A stretch of DNA of 64,000 nt from JBDTSW01 sp963758845. Lineage in GTDB: Bacteria > Actinomycetota > Thermoleophilia > Solirubrobacterales > 70-9. The translations under genes were made by a program, and so were the position numbers. The notes under the pieces were generated by a model. The model was given only the letters and a program-made list of their open reading frames with translations, was not told where the DNA came from and searched no databases. Below are positions 44,961-53,665 of the stretch, one piece after another (the stretch's first letter is position 1; each line of letters starts with the position of its first letter). The stretch spans positions 186,001 through 250,000 of the forward strand of contig CAVWWX010000002.1 in the NCBI GenBank assembly GCA_963758845.1, given 5' to 3'.

Positions 44961-47332
44961 GGCTCCAGGACCAGAAGCTGCCATGGCCCCTCGCCGGTCA
45001 TCGCCTGCGTCTCGCCGGCCACCCACCGGGCCTGGAGGTCGTCGTAGTGCGGGCTTCCCGCCTGCCCTGACTGGCCCGTGAACTGCTGCCAGCGCGAACG
45101 CTCCGGGGCCACCGGGTCGGCGACGACCCGCCAGCACGGCGCCCAGATGGCGGCGAACGGGTCGTTCGGGTCCCAGCCGACCTGCGAGACGGTCTCCTGG
45201 GCGCCGCCGACGTGGAGGGTGCGGTTGAAGATCTTCCCCAGCACGGGGTTCGCGGCGCCCAGGGCGTGTGGGAACTCGAGCGCGTGGACATCGCCCCAGC
45301 GCCACCCCTCGGGGTCGGAGCCGTAGCGGTCGGCCAGCTCGTCCATCGCCCCCCGGAGCGAGTCCAGCGCGAGCTCGTCCCAGTCGCCCCCGATCAGCTC
45401 GGTGTCGGCCTCCTCCCACAGGGAGAGCAGGTGGGACTGCCAGCGCCAGGGCGAGGTGACGTGGGTCATGAAGCCGTTGTCGGCGCGGTCCAGCCAGCGC
45501 TCGGCCAGGTCGCGGTCGCCGATCGCGGCACGGGCGACCTCGCGGGCGAAGCGCAGGGTGAACGCCTGGTAGATCGTCGCCGCGGTCGAGCCGGGGTCCA
45601 TGCGCCCGTCCCAGCTGCGCAGGCGCTCGATCGCGGCGGTCTCGCGCTGGTCGCGGGCGGACAGGCGGAGCAGGCGTCGCGTCGTCTCGGCGCCCGGGAT
45701 CGAGTACTGGTCCATCTGCATCGCCGCGAAGCCGTCGAGGTCGTGCTCGTCTTCCGCCTCGATCAGGTCGGCGATCCGGCGGGCGCGGTAGCCGTCCAGG
45801 TAGTCGCTGGAGACATGGTGGGGGAACCCCTCGGGCGTGATCTTGTTGTTGGCCGTGACCACGTAGCCGGCCTTGGGGTCGGTGACCTCCGGGAGCTCCT
45901 CGTAGGGGACCCAGCCCTCCCACTCGTACTCGCCGGTCCAGCCGGGCTTGGGCAGATCCGGGCAGGCGCCCCGGCGGATCGGGAGCCGACCCATCGTCTT
46001 GTAGCCGATCGATCCCTTGCGGTCGGCCCAGACCAGGTTCGAGACCGGCATCGCCTGGGCGCCCAGGAGGCCGACGAGCTGCGAGCCGTCCGCGGCGTCG
46101 AGGATGCCGAAGCTTGCGGCGCTGACCCCGGGGAAGTGGAGGGCCGCCCAGCTGAGCGCCAGCGGCTCGTGGTCGTCGGCGCCAAGCGCCTGGTTGACGA
46201 TCGGGCCGTGATGGGTCTCGCGGACGACCAGCCGCTCCGGGCCTCGGCCCTTGACCTCGATCTCCTCGACCCTGGTCTCGACCGGCCGGCTCTCGCCCTC
46301 GAACTCGTACCTGTCGCCCTCGATCCGCTCGACGAAGAGGTCGAGCACGTCGGCCATGGCGTTGGTGAACGTCCAGACCACGTCGTTGTTCTGGCCGAAG
46401 GTGACGCCGGGCAGGCCCGGCAGCGCCGCGCCGCGGGCGAAGCGATCGCCCTCGTACAGGGCGAGCTGGTAGGTGATGCCGGGCATGCTGGGCGGCAGGT
46501 GCGGGTCGCCGGCGATGAGCGCTCCTCCCGTAGCCGAGCGCTCGGCGCTGACCGCCCAGTTGTTCGAGCCGGTGGCCTCGGCGGCCAAGCCCAGCTCGCG
46601 GCGGAGCCGCCCGATCTGCTCGGCCACCGCCAGCCCGTCGCCCGAGTGCGCCTCGCCGGGGGTCAGGACCACCGGGTGGCCCTGGGGATAGGAGGGGTCG
46701 AGGCGCGCCGCCAGGTCCTCGCCCAGGCTGCGGGCCATCTCGGCTCGCAGCAGCTCGCGCTCCCAGTTGGTCGAGAGGCCGAAGGCGAGCAGCTTCGCGA
46801 CCGTCAGCGAGTCGGCGGCCTGCCAGGGTTCCCACTTCATCCGCAGCAGCTGGAACTCGGCCGGCAGCGGGCGGGCCTCGGCGGCCGCGTTGATCCCGGC
46901 GCTATAGGCGACGAGCCCGTCGGCGACCTCGGGATCCAGCTCGGCCGCCTCGCGCAGCGCGGTCCGCCGCAGTCCCAGGGTGCGCATGAACCGGTCGACC
47001 GGAAGCCCCTGCTCGCCGCCGAACTCGGCGATCCGCCCGCAGGCGAGCTGCCTGTAGATCTGGAGCTGCCACAGCCGGTCCTGGCCCAGGCAGTAGCCCT
47101 GCGCGAACCAAAGGTCGCGCCGCGAACGGGCGCGGATGTGCGGGACGCCCCAGCGGTCGCGGCTGATCTCGATCGTGGCCTCGGCGCCGGGAACCGTGAC
47201 CCGGCCGGACGTCTGCGGAAGCGGGCGGCGAAAGAGCTGCCAGCGCAGCCCCGCCGCGGCCGCGGCCGAGAGCGCCGCGAAGCCGGCCGTGAAGAGGCCG
47301 GCGCTCTTGAAGACCTTGCTGCCGAGAGCCAT
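44957..47332 (-). CDS. Penicillin acylase family N-terminal nucleophile hydrolase
   Basis: 791 residues. S45 peptidase-type amidase, made as a precursor and cut itself into two chains. An N-terminal hydrophobic anchor (AGLFTAGFAALSAAAAAGL) is followed by the alpha chain (WGVPHIRARSRRDLWFAQGYCLGQDRLWQ) and the nucleophile site ATGSNNWAVSAERS, whose Ser before NN becomes the beta-chain N-terminus. Substrates may be acyl-homoserine lactones, beta-lactams or other amides. It sits between the MBL and PPOX genes in one operon. Confidence 0.93.
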   Translation of the reverse strand: MALGSKVFKSAGLFTAGFAALSAAAAAGLRWQLFRRPLPQTSGRVTVPGAEATIEISRDRWGVPHIRARSRRDLWFAQGYCLGQDRLWQLQIYRQLACGRIAEFGGEQGLPVDRFMRTLGLRRTALREAAELDPEVADGLVAYSAGINAAAEARPLPAEFQLLRMKWEPWQAADSLTVAKLLAFGLSTNWERELLRAEMARSLGEDLAARLDPSYPQGHPVVLTPGEAHSGDGLAVAEQIGRLRRELGLAAEATGSNNWAVSAERSATGGALIAGDPHLPPSMPGITYQLALYEGDRFARGAALPGLPGVTFGQNNDVVWTFTNAMADVLDLFVERIEGDRYEFEGESRPVETRVEEIEVKGRGPERLVVRETHHGPIVNQALGADDHEPLALSWAALHFPGVSAASFGILDAADGSQLVGLLGAQAMPVSNLVWADRKGSIGYKTMGRLPIRRGACPDLPKPGWTGEYEWEGWVPYEELPEVTDPKAGYVVTANNKITPEGFPHHVSSDYLDGYRARRIADLIEAEDEHDLDGFAAMQMDQYSIPGAETTRRLLRLSARDQRETAAIERLRSWDGRMDPGSTAATIYQAFTLRFAREVARAAIGDRDLAERWLDRADNGFMTHVTSPWRWQSHLLSLWEEADTELIGGDWDELALDSLRGAMDELADRYGSDPEGWRWGDVHALEFPHALGAANPVLGKIFNRTLHVGGAQETVSQVGWDPNDPFAAIWAPCWRVVADPVAPERSRWQQFTGQSGQAGSPHYDDLQARWVAGETQAMTGEGPWQLLVLEP

Positions 47333-47341
47333 CGCCCGTGA

Positions 47342-48187
47342 TTATCCGGGGGCGACGCCCTCGGGAAGCCGGTCCTCGGCGTCCAGTTTCTCCAGATGGG
47401 CCTCCATGGCGACCGCGGCGGCGGGGCGCATCGGTTCCGGGACGTCGTCCCAGCCGGCGTCCAGCAGGCACTCGCGATCCCGCTCCCCTGCCTCCAGCGC
47501 GGCGACGAGCCTGCGCTCGCGATCCTCCCGATGCGCGACGTACTCGGCGATCTTCGCGGCGGGGTCGGTGATCCACGGGCCGTGGCCCGGGCACATAAGG
47601 GCCGGCCCCAGGGCCGCGAGGCGCTCCAGGGAATCCATGTACTCGGCGAGGGAGCCGCCCATAGCGCGGGGCGGGACGATCGAGGATCCGTGGCCAAGGA
47701 TGAGGTCGCCGCAAAACGTGACGTCGTCCCGTGAGAAGCAGACGTGATCAGCGGCGTGGCCGGGGCTGGGTAGGAGGGTGAAGGGCCCAATCCGCCCGTT
47801 CTCCGCGGAGCCGTCCTGTCCTACTGGGCCACTGTCCCGCTTAGGCTGGACAGCTTCCGCGGAGGCCGCCTCGGCCGGCGTCGGCGCCGACGTTTCGTCG
47901 CCCTCACTGATTTTTCCGTGCAGCAGCGGCACTCCAAGGAGTTCCACCCCAGCCGAGTGGTCCGCGTGCGAATGCGTCAGCAGCACCCCGGCGATCCCGC
48001 CCCGCTCCTCGCCGGCAGCGCGCACCGCCTCGATATGGGACTCGATCGCCGGCCCCGGGTCGATCACGTAGGCGGGGTCCAGCCCGACGAGGTAGGTGTT
48101 GGTTCCCTCCAGGGTCATCGGCCCCGGGTTGGGGGCGATGATCCGGAGAATGTCCTCGTGGCCGGGGGCGGTCTCGATGCGCCGAAT
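47342..48187 (-). CDS. Metallo-beta-lactamase fold hydrolase (LACTB2-like)
   Basis: About 281 residues. LLTHSHADHSAGVELLG is the HxHxDH zinc motif, with LPSPGHAADHVCF, FCGDLILGHGSS and MCPGHGPWI giving the remaining ligands, and a C-terminal winged-helix-like tail as in LACTB2-type proteins. The family motif APNPGPMTLEGTNTYLVG is near the start. No ATG or GTG precedes it; ATT at 48187 is a possible start, or a base is wrong. Between the first and second halves lies a non-family insert (SAPTPAEAASAEAVQPKRDSG) that overlaps a short repeat. Confidence 0.85.
   Translation of the reverse strand: MRRIETAPGHEDILRIIAPNPGPMTLEGTNTYLVGLDPAYVIDPGPAIESHIEAVRAAGEERGGIAGVLLTHSHADHSAGVELLGVPLLHGKISEGDETSAPTPAEAASAEAVQPKRDSGPVGQDGSAENGRIGPFTLLPSPGHAADHVCFSRDDVTFCGDLILGHGSSIVPPRAMGGSLAEYMDSLERLAALGPALMCPGHGPWITDPAAKIAEYVAHREDRERRLVAALEAGERDRECLLDAGWDDVPEPMRPAAAVAMEAHLEKLDAEDRLPEGVAPG
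47802..47863. repeat. REP-like insert within the MBL gene
   Basis: A stretch bounded by TCCGCGGA (47802-47809 and 47856-47863), itself palindromic, holding two copies of CTGTCC and one GGACAG that can pair around a short loop. It encodes a low-complexity segment absent from the conserved fold of the MBL protein. It looks like a small palindromic repeat element inserted in a surface loop without breaking the frame. Confidence 0.5.
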
Positions 48188-48202
48188 ATAGAGTCGAGCG
48201 CC

Positions 48203-48859
48203 GTGGGCGAGCGCTGGGCCACCTTCGATTGCTACGGCACCCTGATCGATTGGGAGGGCGGCTTTCGCTCGGCCTTCCAGGAGCTTTGGCCCCAGATCGA
48301 CCCGCAGCGGATGCTCGAGCACTACCACGCGGTCGAGCCTCGCGTCCAGGCCCAGCGCGACCTGACCTACCGCGAGGTGATGGCCCGCGCGCTGACGGCC
48401 GTGGCGGCGATCGAGCGCGTCGAGCTGGCGCCCGAGCGGCGCGAGTACCTGGCCGAGTCGCTGCCCGGATGGCGTGCGTTCAATGAGGTCCCCGGCGCCC
48501 TGGGGGAGCTTCACGAGCGCGGCTGGAAGCTGGCGATCCTCTCCAACACCGATCCCGACCTGCTGACCAGCTCCGTCCAGACGCTGGGCGTGCCCTTCGA
48601 GCTGTCGATCACGGCGGCCGAGGCCGGCTCGTACAAGCCGGCACCCGGCCACTGGAACGCGTTCCGCGAGCTCGCAGGTGACGTCGACGCGCACGTGCAC
48701 GTCGCCGCCAGCCTCTTTCACGACATCGCGCCGGCCGCCGCGATGGGCCTGCCGGCGGTGTGGATCAACCGCCTCGGCGAGACGTCGGATCTGCCGCGCG
48801 CGGCCGAGCTGCCCGACCTCGCGGGCCTCGCCGACGCCGTCTCCGAAGCCGCTCGCTAA
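48203..48859 (+). CDS. HAD superfamily hydrolase, haloacid dehalogenase-like
   Basis: 218 residues. ATFDCYGTLIDWEGG (motif I, Asp nucleophile), LAILSNTDPDLL (motif II), EAGSYKPAPGHWNAF (motif III Lys) and VAASLFHDIAPAAAMGLPAVWINR (motif IV). The DCYGT form is typical of type II 2-haloacid dehalogenase-like proteins; phosphatase activity is equally possible. GTG at 48203 is close to and divergent from the MBL gene. Its stop overlaps that of pafBC on the other strand. Confidence 0.9.
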   Translation: MGERWATFDCYGTLIDWEGGFRSAFQELWPQIDPQRMLEHYHAVEPRVQAQRDLTYREVMARALTAVAAIERVELAPERREYLAESLPGWRAFNEVPGALGELHERGWKLAILSNTDPDLLTSSVQTLGVPFELSITAAEAGSYKPAPGHWNAFRELAGDVDAHVHVAASLFHDIAPAAAMGLPAVWINRLGETSDLPRAAELPDLAGLADAVSEAAR

Positions 48860-50904
48860 GCGGCCTTGAGCGCGTCGGCGACGGCGCTGCGGGCGTCATC
48901 GGGCTCGAGCACCACAAGGTCGCCCACGCCCTTCAGCGTCTCGCGCACCAGCCAGTCGACCGAGCCGTAGGGCAGCTCGACGACGACGCCGCCGTCGGCC
49001 AGCTCCTCCACCACCCGGCGCTCCTCGCGCAGCCATCGGGCGCGCTCGGGCGCGACCCAGACGCGGGCGACGCCGGCGCTCGCCACCTCGCCGCGTACCA
49101 GCCACTCCTGCTCGGCCAGCCGCTCGTCGATCCCCTCGCGGGGCTCGAACGTCTCGTCGGAGAGGCTGGCCTCCTTCATCCGGTCCAGCCGGAAGTGGCG
49201 CGTGTCCTCGCGGGCCGGGTCGTAGCAGCCCAGGTACCAGCCCTCGGGGCCCGACGCCAGCTTGTAGGGCTCGACCCGGCGCTTGGTGAACTCGTCCTCG
49301 TTCTCCTTGTAGTAGTGGAGCTCGAGGATCCGGCGCTGCTCGATCCCGTCGTGCACGGTGCGGACGACCTGCGAGTCGTCGCGCCCAGGGGCGATCTCGA
49401 GCCCCTCCTCGGAGGGATCGTGGCCCAGGGCGGCGACGATCTTGTCGCGCGCGGTTCCCAGCCCCGACTGGGGCAGGTGGTCCCCGAACAGGTCGATCGC
49501 GGCCACCAGCGCCTTCGCCTCCAGCGGCAGCAGACGAGCCGGGCGGGCGAAGTTGTCGCCGTAGGTGTCCGAGTCGACCTCGATCTCGTCGCCCACGATC
49601 TCGGCGTAGAGCACGTAGGTGCCGCCGCCGAAGTTGACGACGTTGAGGACGTCGATGTCCTCGCGAAGCTCCTCCATCGACACGTTGAGGTCGGCCAGCA
49701 CGCCCGCGGTCTGAAGCCGCGCGCCCTCCCGCGCCGAGGAGATCAGGAGGCCTGCCAGGCTGACGAGCCGGGCGAACCGCTCGGGGCGGATGACCGACTC
49801 CGACCGGCCGTTCGTGCGCGCGCGCCCGTTGGCGTCGGGAGCGGGGCGGGCGACCACGTCGGCCACGCCGAACTCGCCCTTGTGGCGGCTGCGAAGCAGG
49901 TCCAGGCGCTGGGCGGCTTCCTTTGCCAGCTCGGGCGGGTCGAGCAGGGTCGCGTTCTCGCGCCAGCCCAGGACCCAGGACACCAGCTGGCGCCCGGACG
50001 CGAACTCGGTCTCGTAGATCAGGCCCCGACCCGGCGCGCCGTCGGCCTTGACCGCCTTGCGCAGCTTGCCGTAGGTCCCGTAGTCGCGCTCGACCAGCCA
50101 CGAGATCCGCTCGCGAAGGAAGACCTTGGCCGAGCGCGAGCTCGTGCCCATCTGCCACTCGGCGCGCGAGGCGTAGTCGCGGCGGTCGAAGTCCTCGGGC
50201 GGCGAGAAGTCGTGCTCGGCCTTGGTCGCATACGAGACCTTGGCCTCGATCCGCGACAGGCGGAACACGCGCACCTCGCCCCGCTCGTGCGAGTGCCCGA
50301 TCAAATAGAACTGGCCGTTGCGGAAGACGAGGTGGTACGGGTCGACCTTGCGGTCGGAGACCTCGTCGCGCTGAAGCGAGTAATAGGAGAACTCGATCGT
50401 CTTCCGGCGCGAGATCGCGGTCTCGATCTTCGCCAGGCGCTGCGAGACCTCGCGGCCCGAGGCGGGGTCGGCCAGGCGGACGTCGATGGGGGCGCCGTCG
50501 CCCTCGGTGAGCGGGCTGGGCCGGCCCCACGACACCTGCTGGAGCGCCAGCCGCAGCGGCTCGGCGTAGGCGAATTCGCCGTCCAGCAGCGCCAGCGCGG
50601 TGCGAAGCGCGGCCAGCTCGCCGTCGGTGAACTCGATCGGCCGCAGGTAGTAGTTCTCCGGCGGCAGCGCGTAGAGCTCGGCCTCGAAGAACCCCTCGGA
50701 GGGCTTCTCGACCTGGAGCGAGATCCCCAGGCTCTCCAGCTCGGCGCGGTCGGCGTAGAAGCGCCGCGCGAACGCGTCCTCGTTCATCGAGCTGTACCCC
50801 TCGACCTCCCGTTTGATCTCGAGCGCCGAGACCGGTCGGCCGTTTGCCATCAGGAACGAGATCAGCGACAGCTGGCGAATCAGCTTTTCGGTGTCCTTGG
50901 CCAC
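48856..50904 (-). CDS. pafBC: PafBC fused WYL-domain transcriptional regulator
   Basis: 682 residues. Two similar halves, each with an N-terminal winged helix (LSLISFLMANGRPVSALEIKREVEGY; LLISSAREGARLQTAGVLADL) and a WYL domain (EFSYYSLQRDEVSDRKVDPYHLVFRNGQFYLIGH; LHYYKENEDEFTKRRVEPYKLASGPEGWYLGCYD). PafB and PafC are separate in mycobacteria but fused in some Actinobacteria. PafBC activates DNA-repair genes independently of LexA, probably by binding single-stranded DNA. It is divergent from the small membrane protein genes at 51.0-51.9 kb. Confidence 0.92.
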   Translation of the reverse strand: MAKDTEKLIRQLSLISFLMANGRPVSALEIKREVEGYSSMNEDAFARRFYADRAELESLGISLQVEKPSEGFFEAELYALPPENYYLRPIEFTDGELAALRTALALLDGEFAYAEPLRLALQQVSWGRPSPLTEGDGAPIDVRLADPASGREVSQRLAKIETAISRRKTIEFSYYSLQRDEVSDRKVDPYHLVFRNGQFYLIGHSHERGEVRVFRLSRIEAKVSYATKAEHDFSPPEDFDRRDYASRAEWQMGTSSRSAKVFLRERISWLVERDYGTYGKLRKAVKADGAPGRGLIYETEFASGRQLVSWVLGWRENATLLDPPELAKEAAQRLDLLRSRHKGEFGVADVVARPAPDANGRARTNGRSESVIRPERFARLVSLAGLLISSAREGARLQTAGVLADLNVSMEELREDIDVLNVVNFGGGTYVLYAEIVGDEIEVDSDTYGDNFARPARLLPLEAKALVAAIDLFGDHLPQSGLGTARDKIVAALGHDPSEEGLEIAPGRDDSQVVRTVHDGIEQRRILELHYYKENEDEFTKRRVEPYKLASGPEGWYLGCYDPAREDTRHFRLDRMKEASLSDETFEPREGIDERLAEQEWLVRGEVASAGVARVWVAPERARWLREERRVVEELADGGVVVELPYGSVDWLVRETLKGVGDLVVLEPDDARSAVADALKAA

Positions 50905-51012
50905 GAACGCTGAGCTTAGTCAGCGGGACCCGCTCACCCTCCCCCTTCCCTATGCGGTTTCCCGCATTTTCCGTCCGCCCCGGTCGCAGGGCGTCTGACA
51001 AACTCCCCGGCC

Positions 51013-51530
51013 GTGATCGGCGCGGGGACCATCACAGCCCGATCATCAAGATCGTCACGACCGTGGCGATCCTGGCGGCGGTCTACTTCTTCATCGTCGG
51101 CCCAATCCTCGATACGACCGAGGACACGGTGAGGAACGCGCGGGGCCAGTTCCAGGAATCCCAGCGCCAGGCCGACGCCGACGCGACCGCCGCCGACATC
51201 TCGTCGACGCGCACCAGCGCGACCTCCTACGGGCGCGGCCTGATCGCGGGCTCACAACCGTGGGAGGAGGCGGCGAAGACCGTGCTGCGGTGCGTCGAGA
51301 ACGCCGGCGACGACATCGCGAAGCTCGAGCGCTGCGAGGAGCTGGGCCAGACGATCACCAGCAAGGTGCTCCACAACCGCAACTTCGCCGACTCCTAGGC
51401 GGACAACCTGGCGACGCAGGGCCGCTCCGGCGACGCCCAGCGGGTCAAGGAATGCATCGCCAAGGCGGGCTTCGACCCGAAGAAGATGAACAAATGCCGG
51501 TCGTTGGCCGACCAGCTTCTGTTCGGTTAG
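51013..51530 (+). CDS. Small membrane-anchored protein with two CX13C motifs (frameshift and in-frame stop)
   Basis: 172 codons once one missing base near 51033-51036 is restored and the TAG at 51396-51398 is read through. The start matches the next gene: VIGAGTI then PIIKIVTTVAILAAVYFFIVGP, a single membrane helix. Two 15-residue motifs follow: CVENAGDDIAKLERC (51291-51335) and, beyond the TAG, CIAKAGFDPKKMNKC (51453-51497), in the same frame. Coding character continues past the TAG to the stop at 51528-51530, so the TAG is probably a single-base change from TAC. Function unknown. Confidence 0.65.
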
Positions 51531-51566
51531 AGTGCCCGCGATCGTGCGGGAGGGGGGTATCGAGAA

Positions 51567-51893
51567 ATGATCGGCGCGGGCACCATCATCAGCCCAATCA
51601 TCAAGATCGTCACCACGGTGGCGATCCTGGCGGCCGTCTACTTCTTCATCGTCAAGCCCACCCTGGACACGACGGAGAGCATCACGAACAACGCGTTCGA
51701 GAGCCTCGACATCCCCGACGCCGTGGCGCCGAACGTCCAGGACTCGATCCGCGAGGCACAGAAGCTCCAGAACAAGGCGCAGAAGGCCTCGTCGGCCCAG
51801 ATCAACGAGGCCTCGAAGCTCCTCGACTGCATCACCGACGCCTCGGGCGACGTCGACAAGATCACCACCTGCAACGAGAAGTTCTCGCCCTAG
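51567..51893 (+). CDS. Small membrane-anchored protein with one CX13C motif
   Basis: 108 residues, intact. The N-terminal MIGAGTIISPIIKIVTTVAI...AVYFFIVKP is one membrane helix, followed by a helical extracytoplasmic or cytoplasmic part and CITDASGDVDKITTC (51828-51872). It is a tandem paralogue of the preceding gene, nearly identical over the first 30 residues, with GGGAGGGG upstream of the ATG. The cysteines could form a disulfide-locked helical hairpin. Function unknown. Confidence 0.75.
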   Translation: MIGAGTIISPIIKIVTTVAILAAVYFFIVKPTLDTTESITNNAFESLDIPDAVAPNVQDSIREAQKLQNKAQKASSAQINEASKLLDCITDASGDVDKITTCNEKFSP

Positions 51894-51899
51894 GGGTAG

Positions 51900-51927
51900 C
51901 CCGGCCCCCCGCTCAGGAGGGGCCGGG
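51900..51927. terminator. Hairpin terminator between convergent genes
   Basis: CCCGGCCCC (51900-51908) and GGGGCCGGG (51919-51927) form a perfect 9-bp stem with a 10-base loop, between the small membrane protein gene and the phosphatase gene. No T-run; probably a bidirectional stop. Confidence 0.6.
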
Positions 51928-51944
51928 GCGCATCGAATCGCGGG

Positions 51945-53261
51945 TTACGGGGCCGTCAGTACCTGGTCGACGACGTCGAACACGTGCGTGTTGTGGTGGA
52001 CGCCCGTGAGCTCCTCGGCGAGCGGGCCCACGGCGGTCACCGGGACCATGCCGCCGGTGTGCTCGGGGGTGGTCCAATCCACCTTGAACTCGCGCTGCGT
52101 GCCCTTGATCTTGAACGGGCCGCTTCGCTGCGGGACCTCGCCATTGGGGCCGGCGTTGTTGCGCGAGCCGTCGCCGTAGTACGGGACCGGATCGTCGCCG
52201 TCGGAGTTGGTGTTGGTCTCCGCGCGCTCCTCGATCGTCATGCCACCGGTCTCGTGGTCGGCCGTGACTATCAGCAGCACGTCGGGGTGCGTCTCGCGGA
52301 ACTCCTGGACCACCTCGACCATCGCGTTGATGGTCCGGCCGGTCTTGATCACGTTGACCCCGTCGTGCTCGTGCGCGGCCGAGTCCATGTCGTCGCTCTC
52401 GGCGACGAGGAAGAACCCGTTGGGGTCCTGGCTCAGCAGCTCGAGTGACTTCTCGAGCAGGTCCGCCTCAGGCACGTAGTACGGGTCGTCCTCAGGCTTG
52501 TAGCCCTTGAGCTCCTTCCAACGCTGAAGGCCGCTGTCCTGGACCAGCGCCAGCGCCTTCGGCCCGGTCAGCTCATCGACCGTCTCGCGGTCATAGGCGT
52601 ACTCGTAGCCGAGGCCCTGAGCCTCCTCCACGAGGTTGTCTCGGCCCCTGCCCGAATCCTCGCCCGGCACCTCGTCGGGGATCATCCCCTCGTTGCCCTC
52701 CGGGTACCAGTAGCGCTCGCCGCCGCCCATCATCACGTCGGGCGAGATGTTTCGCAACATGCGCTGGGCGATCGCGACCTTCGCGTCGCGGTTGGGCACC
52801 GGCGAGGCGAACGACGCCAGCGTGGCGTTGGTGATGTCGTGGTCGTTTACCACCCCGGTCGCCTTGCCCTCGTCCTCGGCGATCTCCATCAGCGTCGGGA
52901 CGCGCTCCTCGTTGGGGCCCAGCCCCGTCAATCCGTTCTTGGTCTTCATCCCGATCGACCATGCGGTCGCCCCGGCCGCCGAGTCGCTCACGGCGCGGGT
53001 CGCGGGGACGGTGTCGAGAAAGCCGGCATAGGGGAGGGCGTCCATCGGCTGGCGCTCGTCGAGCCCGTAGGTCGCGTACTGGATCGCCGTGCGCTGCTGG
53101 ATCCCCATGCCGTCGCCGCTGATCAGCACCACGCTGGTGCCCGACGTCGGCGGATCGGCCTTCGTCGGGCTGTTGATCGCGAACAGGACGATCAGGGCCG
53201 CCAGGCCCATGGCCGTCCCCCCCGCGAAGATCCGGCGTCTCGACAGCGGCGTCAGTTGCAT
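51945..53261 (-). CDS. Alkaline phosphatase, PhoA superfamily
   Basis: 438 residues. Exported metal-dependent phosphomonoesterase. After MQLTPLSRRRIFAGGTAMGLAALIVLFA, a membrane/signal segment with an N-terminal twin arginine, comes VVLISGDGMG (metal site), RAVSDSAAGATAWSIG (Ser nucleophile in DSAAGATA), VAESDDMDSAAHEHDG, and VTADHETGGM with a later TPEHTGGMVPVTAVGP, the zinc ligands. The ATG at 53261 has GGGGAGGAA upstream. Confidence 0.93.
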   Translation of the reverse strand: MQLTPLSRRRIFAGGTAMGLAALIVLFAINSPTKADPPTSGTSVVLISGDGMGIQQRTAIQYATYGLDERQPMDALPYAGFLDTVPATRAVSDSAAGATAWSIGMKTKNGLTGLGPNEERVPTLMEIAEDEGKATGVVNDHDITNATLASFASPVPNRDAKVAIAQRMLRNISPDVMMGGGERYWYPEGNEGMIPDEVPGEDSGRGRDNLVEEAQGLGYEYAYDRETVDELTGPKALALVQDSGLQRWKELKGYKPEDDPYYVPEADLLEKSLELLSQDPNGFFLVAESDDMDSAAHEHDGVNVIKTGRTINAMVEVVQEFRETHPDVLLIVTADHETGGMTIEERAETNTNSDGDDPVPYYGDGSRNNAGPNGEVPQRSGPFKIKGTQREFKVDWTTPEHTGGMVPVTAVGPLAEELTGVHHNTHVFDVVDQVLTAP

Positions 53262-53302
53262 CGGTGTTCCTCCCCAGATAGCAAGATTGTTGAACAACTC
53301 CA

Positions 53303-53665
53303 TCATGCCACAGATGGAGAGGGTCTGCCGAGACGCAGCGAATAGCCCTTTAGCAACGTCTCGTGAACCGTCCAGACGGTCTCGGTCCCGGCGGTCAGCA
53401 CGCAGACGTCGCCGGGGCCCAGCTCCACCCGTCCTCCCGCGAACTCGATCGTGGCCCGGCCCTCGAGCACGACGAACGTCTCGTCGGCCTCGACGTCGCG
53501 CAGCCGGCCGGGGGTGCATCGCCAGACCCCGCTCTCGGTTCCGTCCGCCGTTTCGGCGAGCACGAGGGCGGCCACCCGGGGGTCGCCATCCAGGACCTGG
53601 GAGGGATCGAGCGGCTCGTCGACGAGGTCGGCTTCGCGGGCGCCGATCCGCACGACGCTATCCAC
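53303..53665 (-). CDS. Cupin-domain protein
   Basis: 120 residues, a single cupin barrel: WRCTPGRLRDVEADETFVVLEGRATIEFAGGRVELGPGDVCVLTAGTETVWTVHETLLKGY. The G-x5-EDE-like motif 1 is reduced to VEADETFVVLEG, close to the DUF861/ureidoglycine-type cupins often found beside catabolic operons. It begins 8 bases inside the aminotransferase stop, so it is co-translated with that gene. Role unknown; possibly substrate binding or small-molecule isomerisation. Confidence 0.8.
   Translation of the reverse strand: MDSVVRIGAREADLVDEPLDPSQVLDGDPRVAALVLAETADGTESGVWRCTPGRLRDVEADETFVVLEGRATIEFAGGRVELGPGDVCVLTAGTETVWTVHETLLKGYSLRLGRPSPSVA

Noticed and set aside
51396..51398. Pyrrolysine or readthrough at the in-frame TAG
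   Set aside because: No decoding genes or context visible, and a single-base change from TAC explains it; many other single-base errors exist in the window.
53287..53297. TTGTTGAACAA palindrome between the cupin and phosphatase genes
   Set aside because: Perfect but short, within a 41-base gap; no match to a known Pho or other operator, so not annotated as a site.
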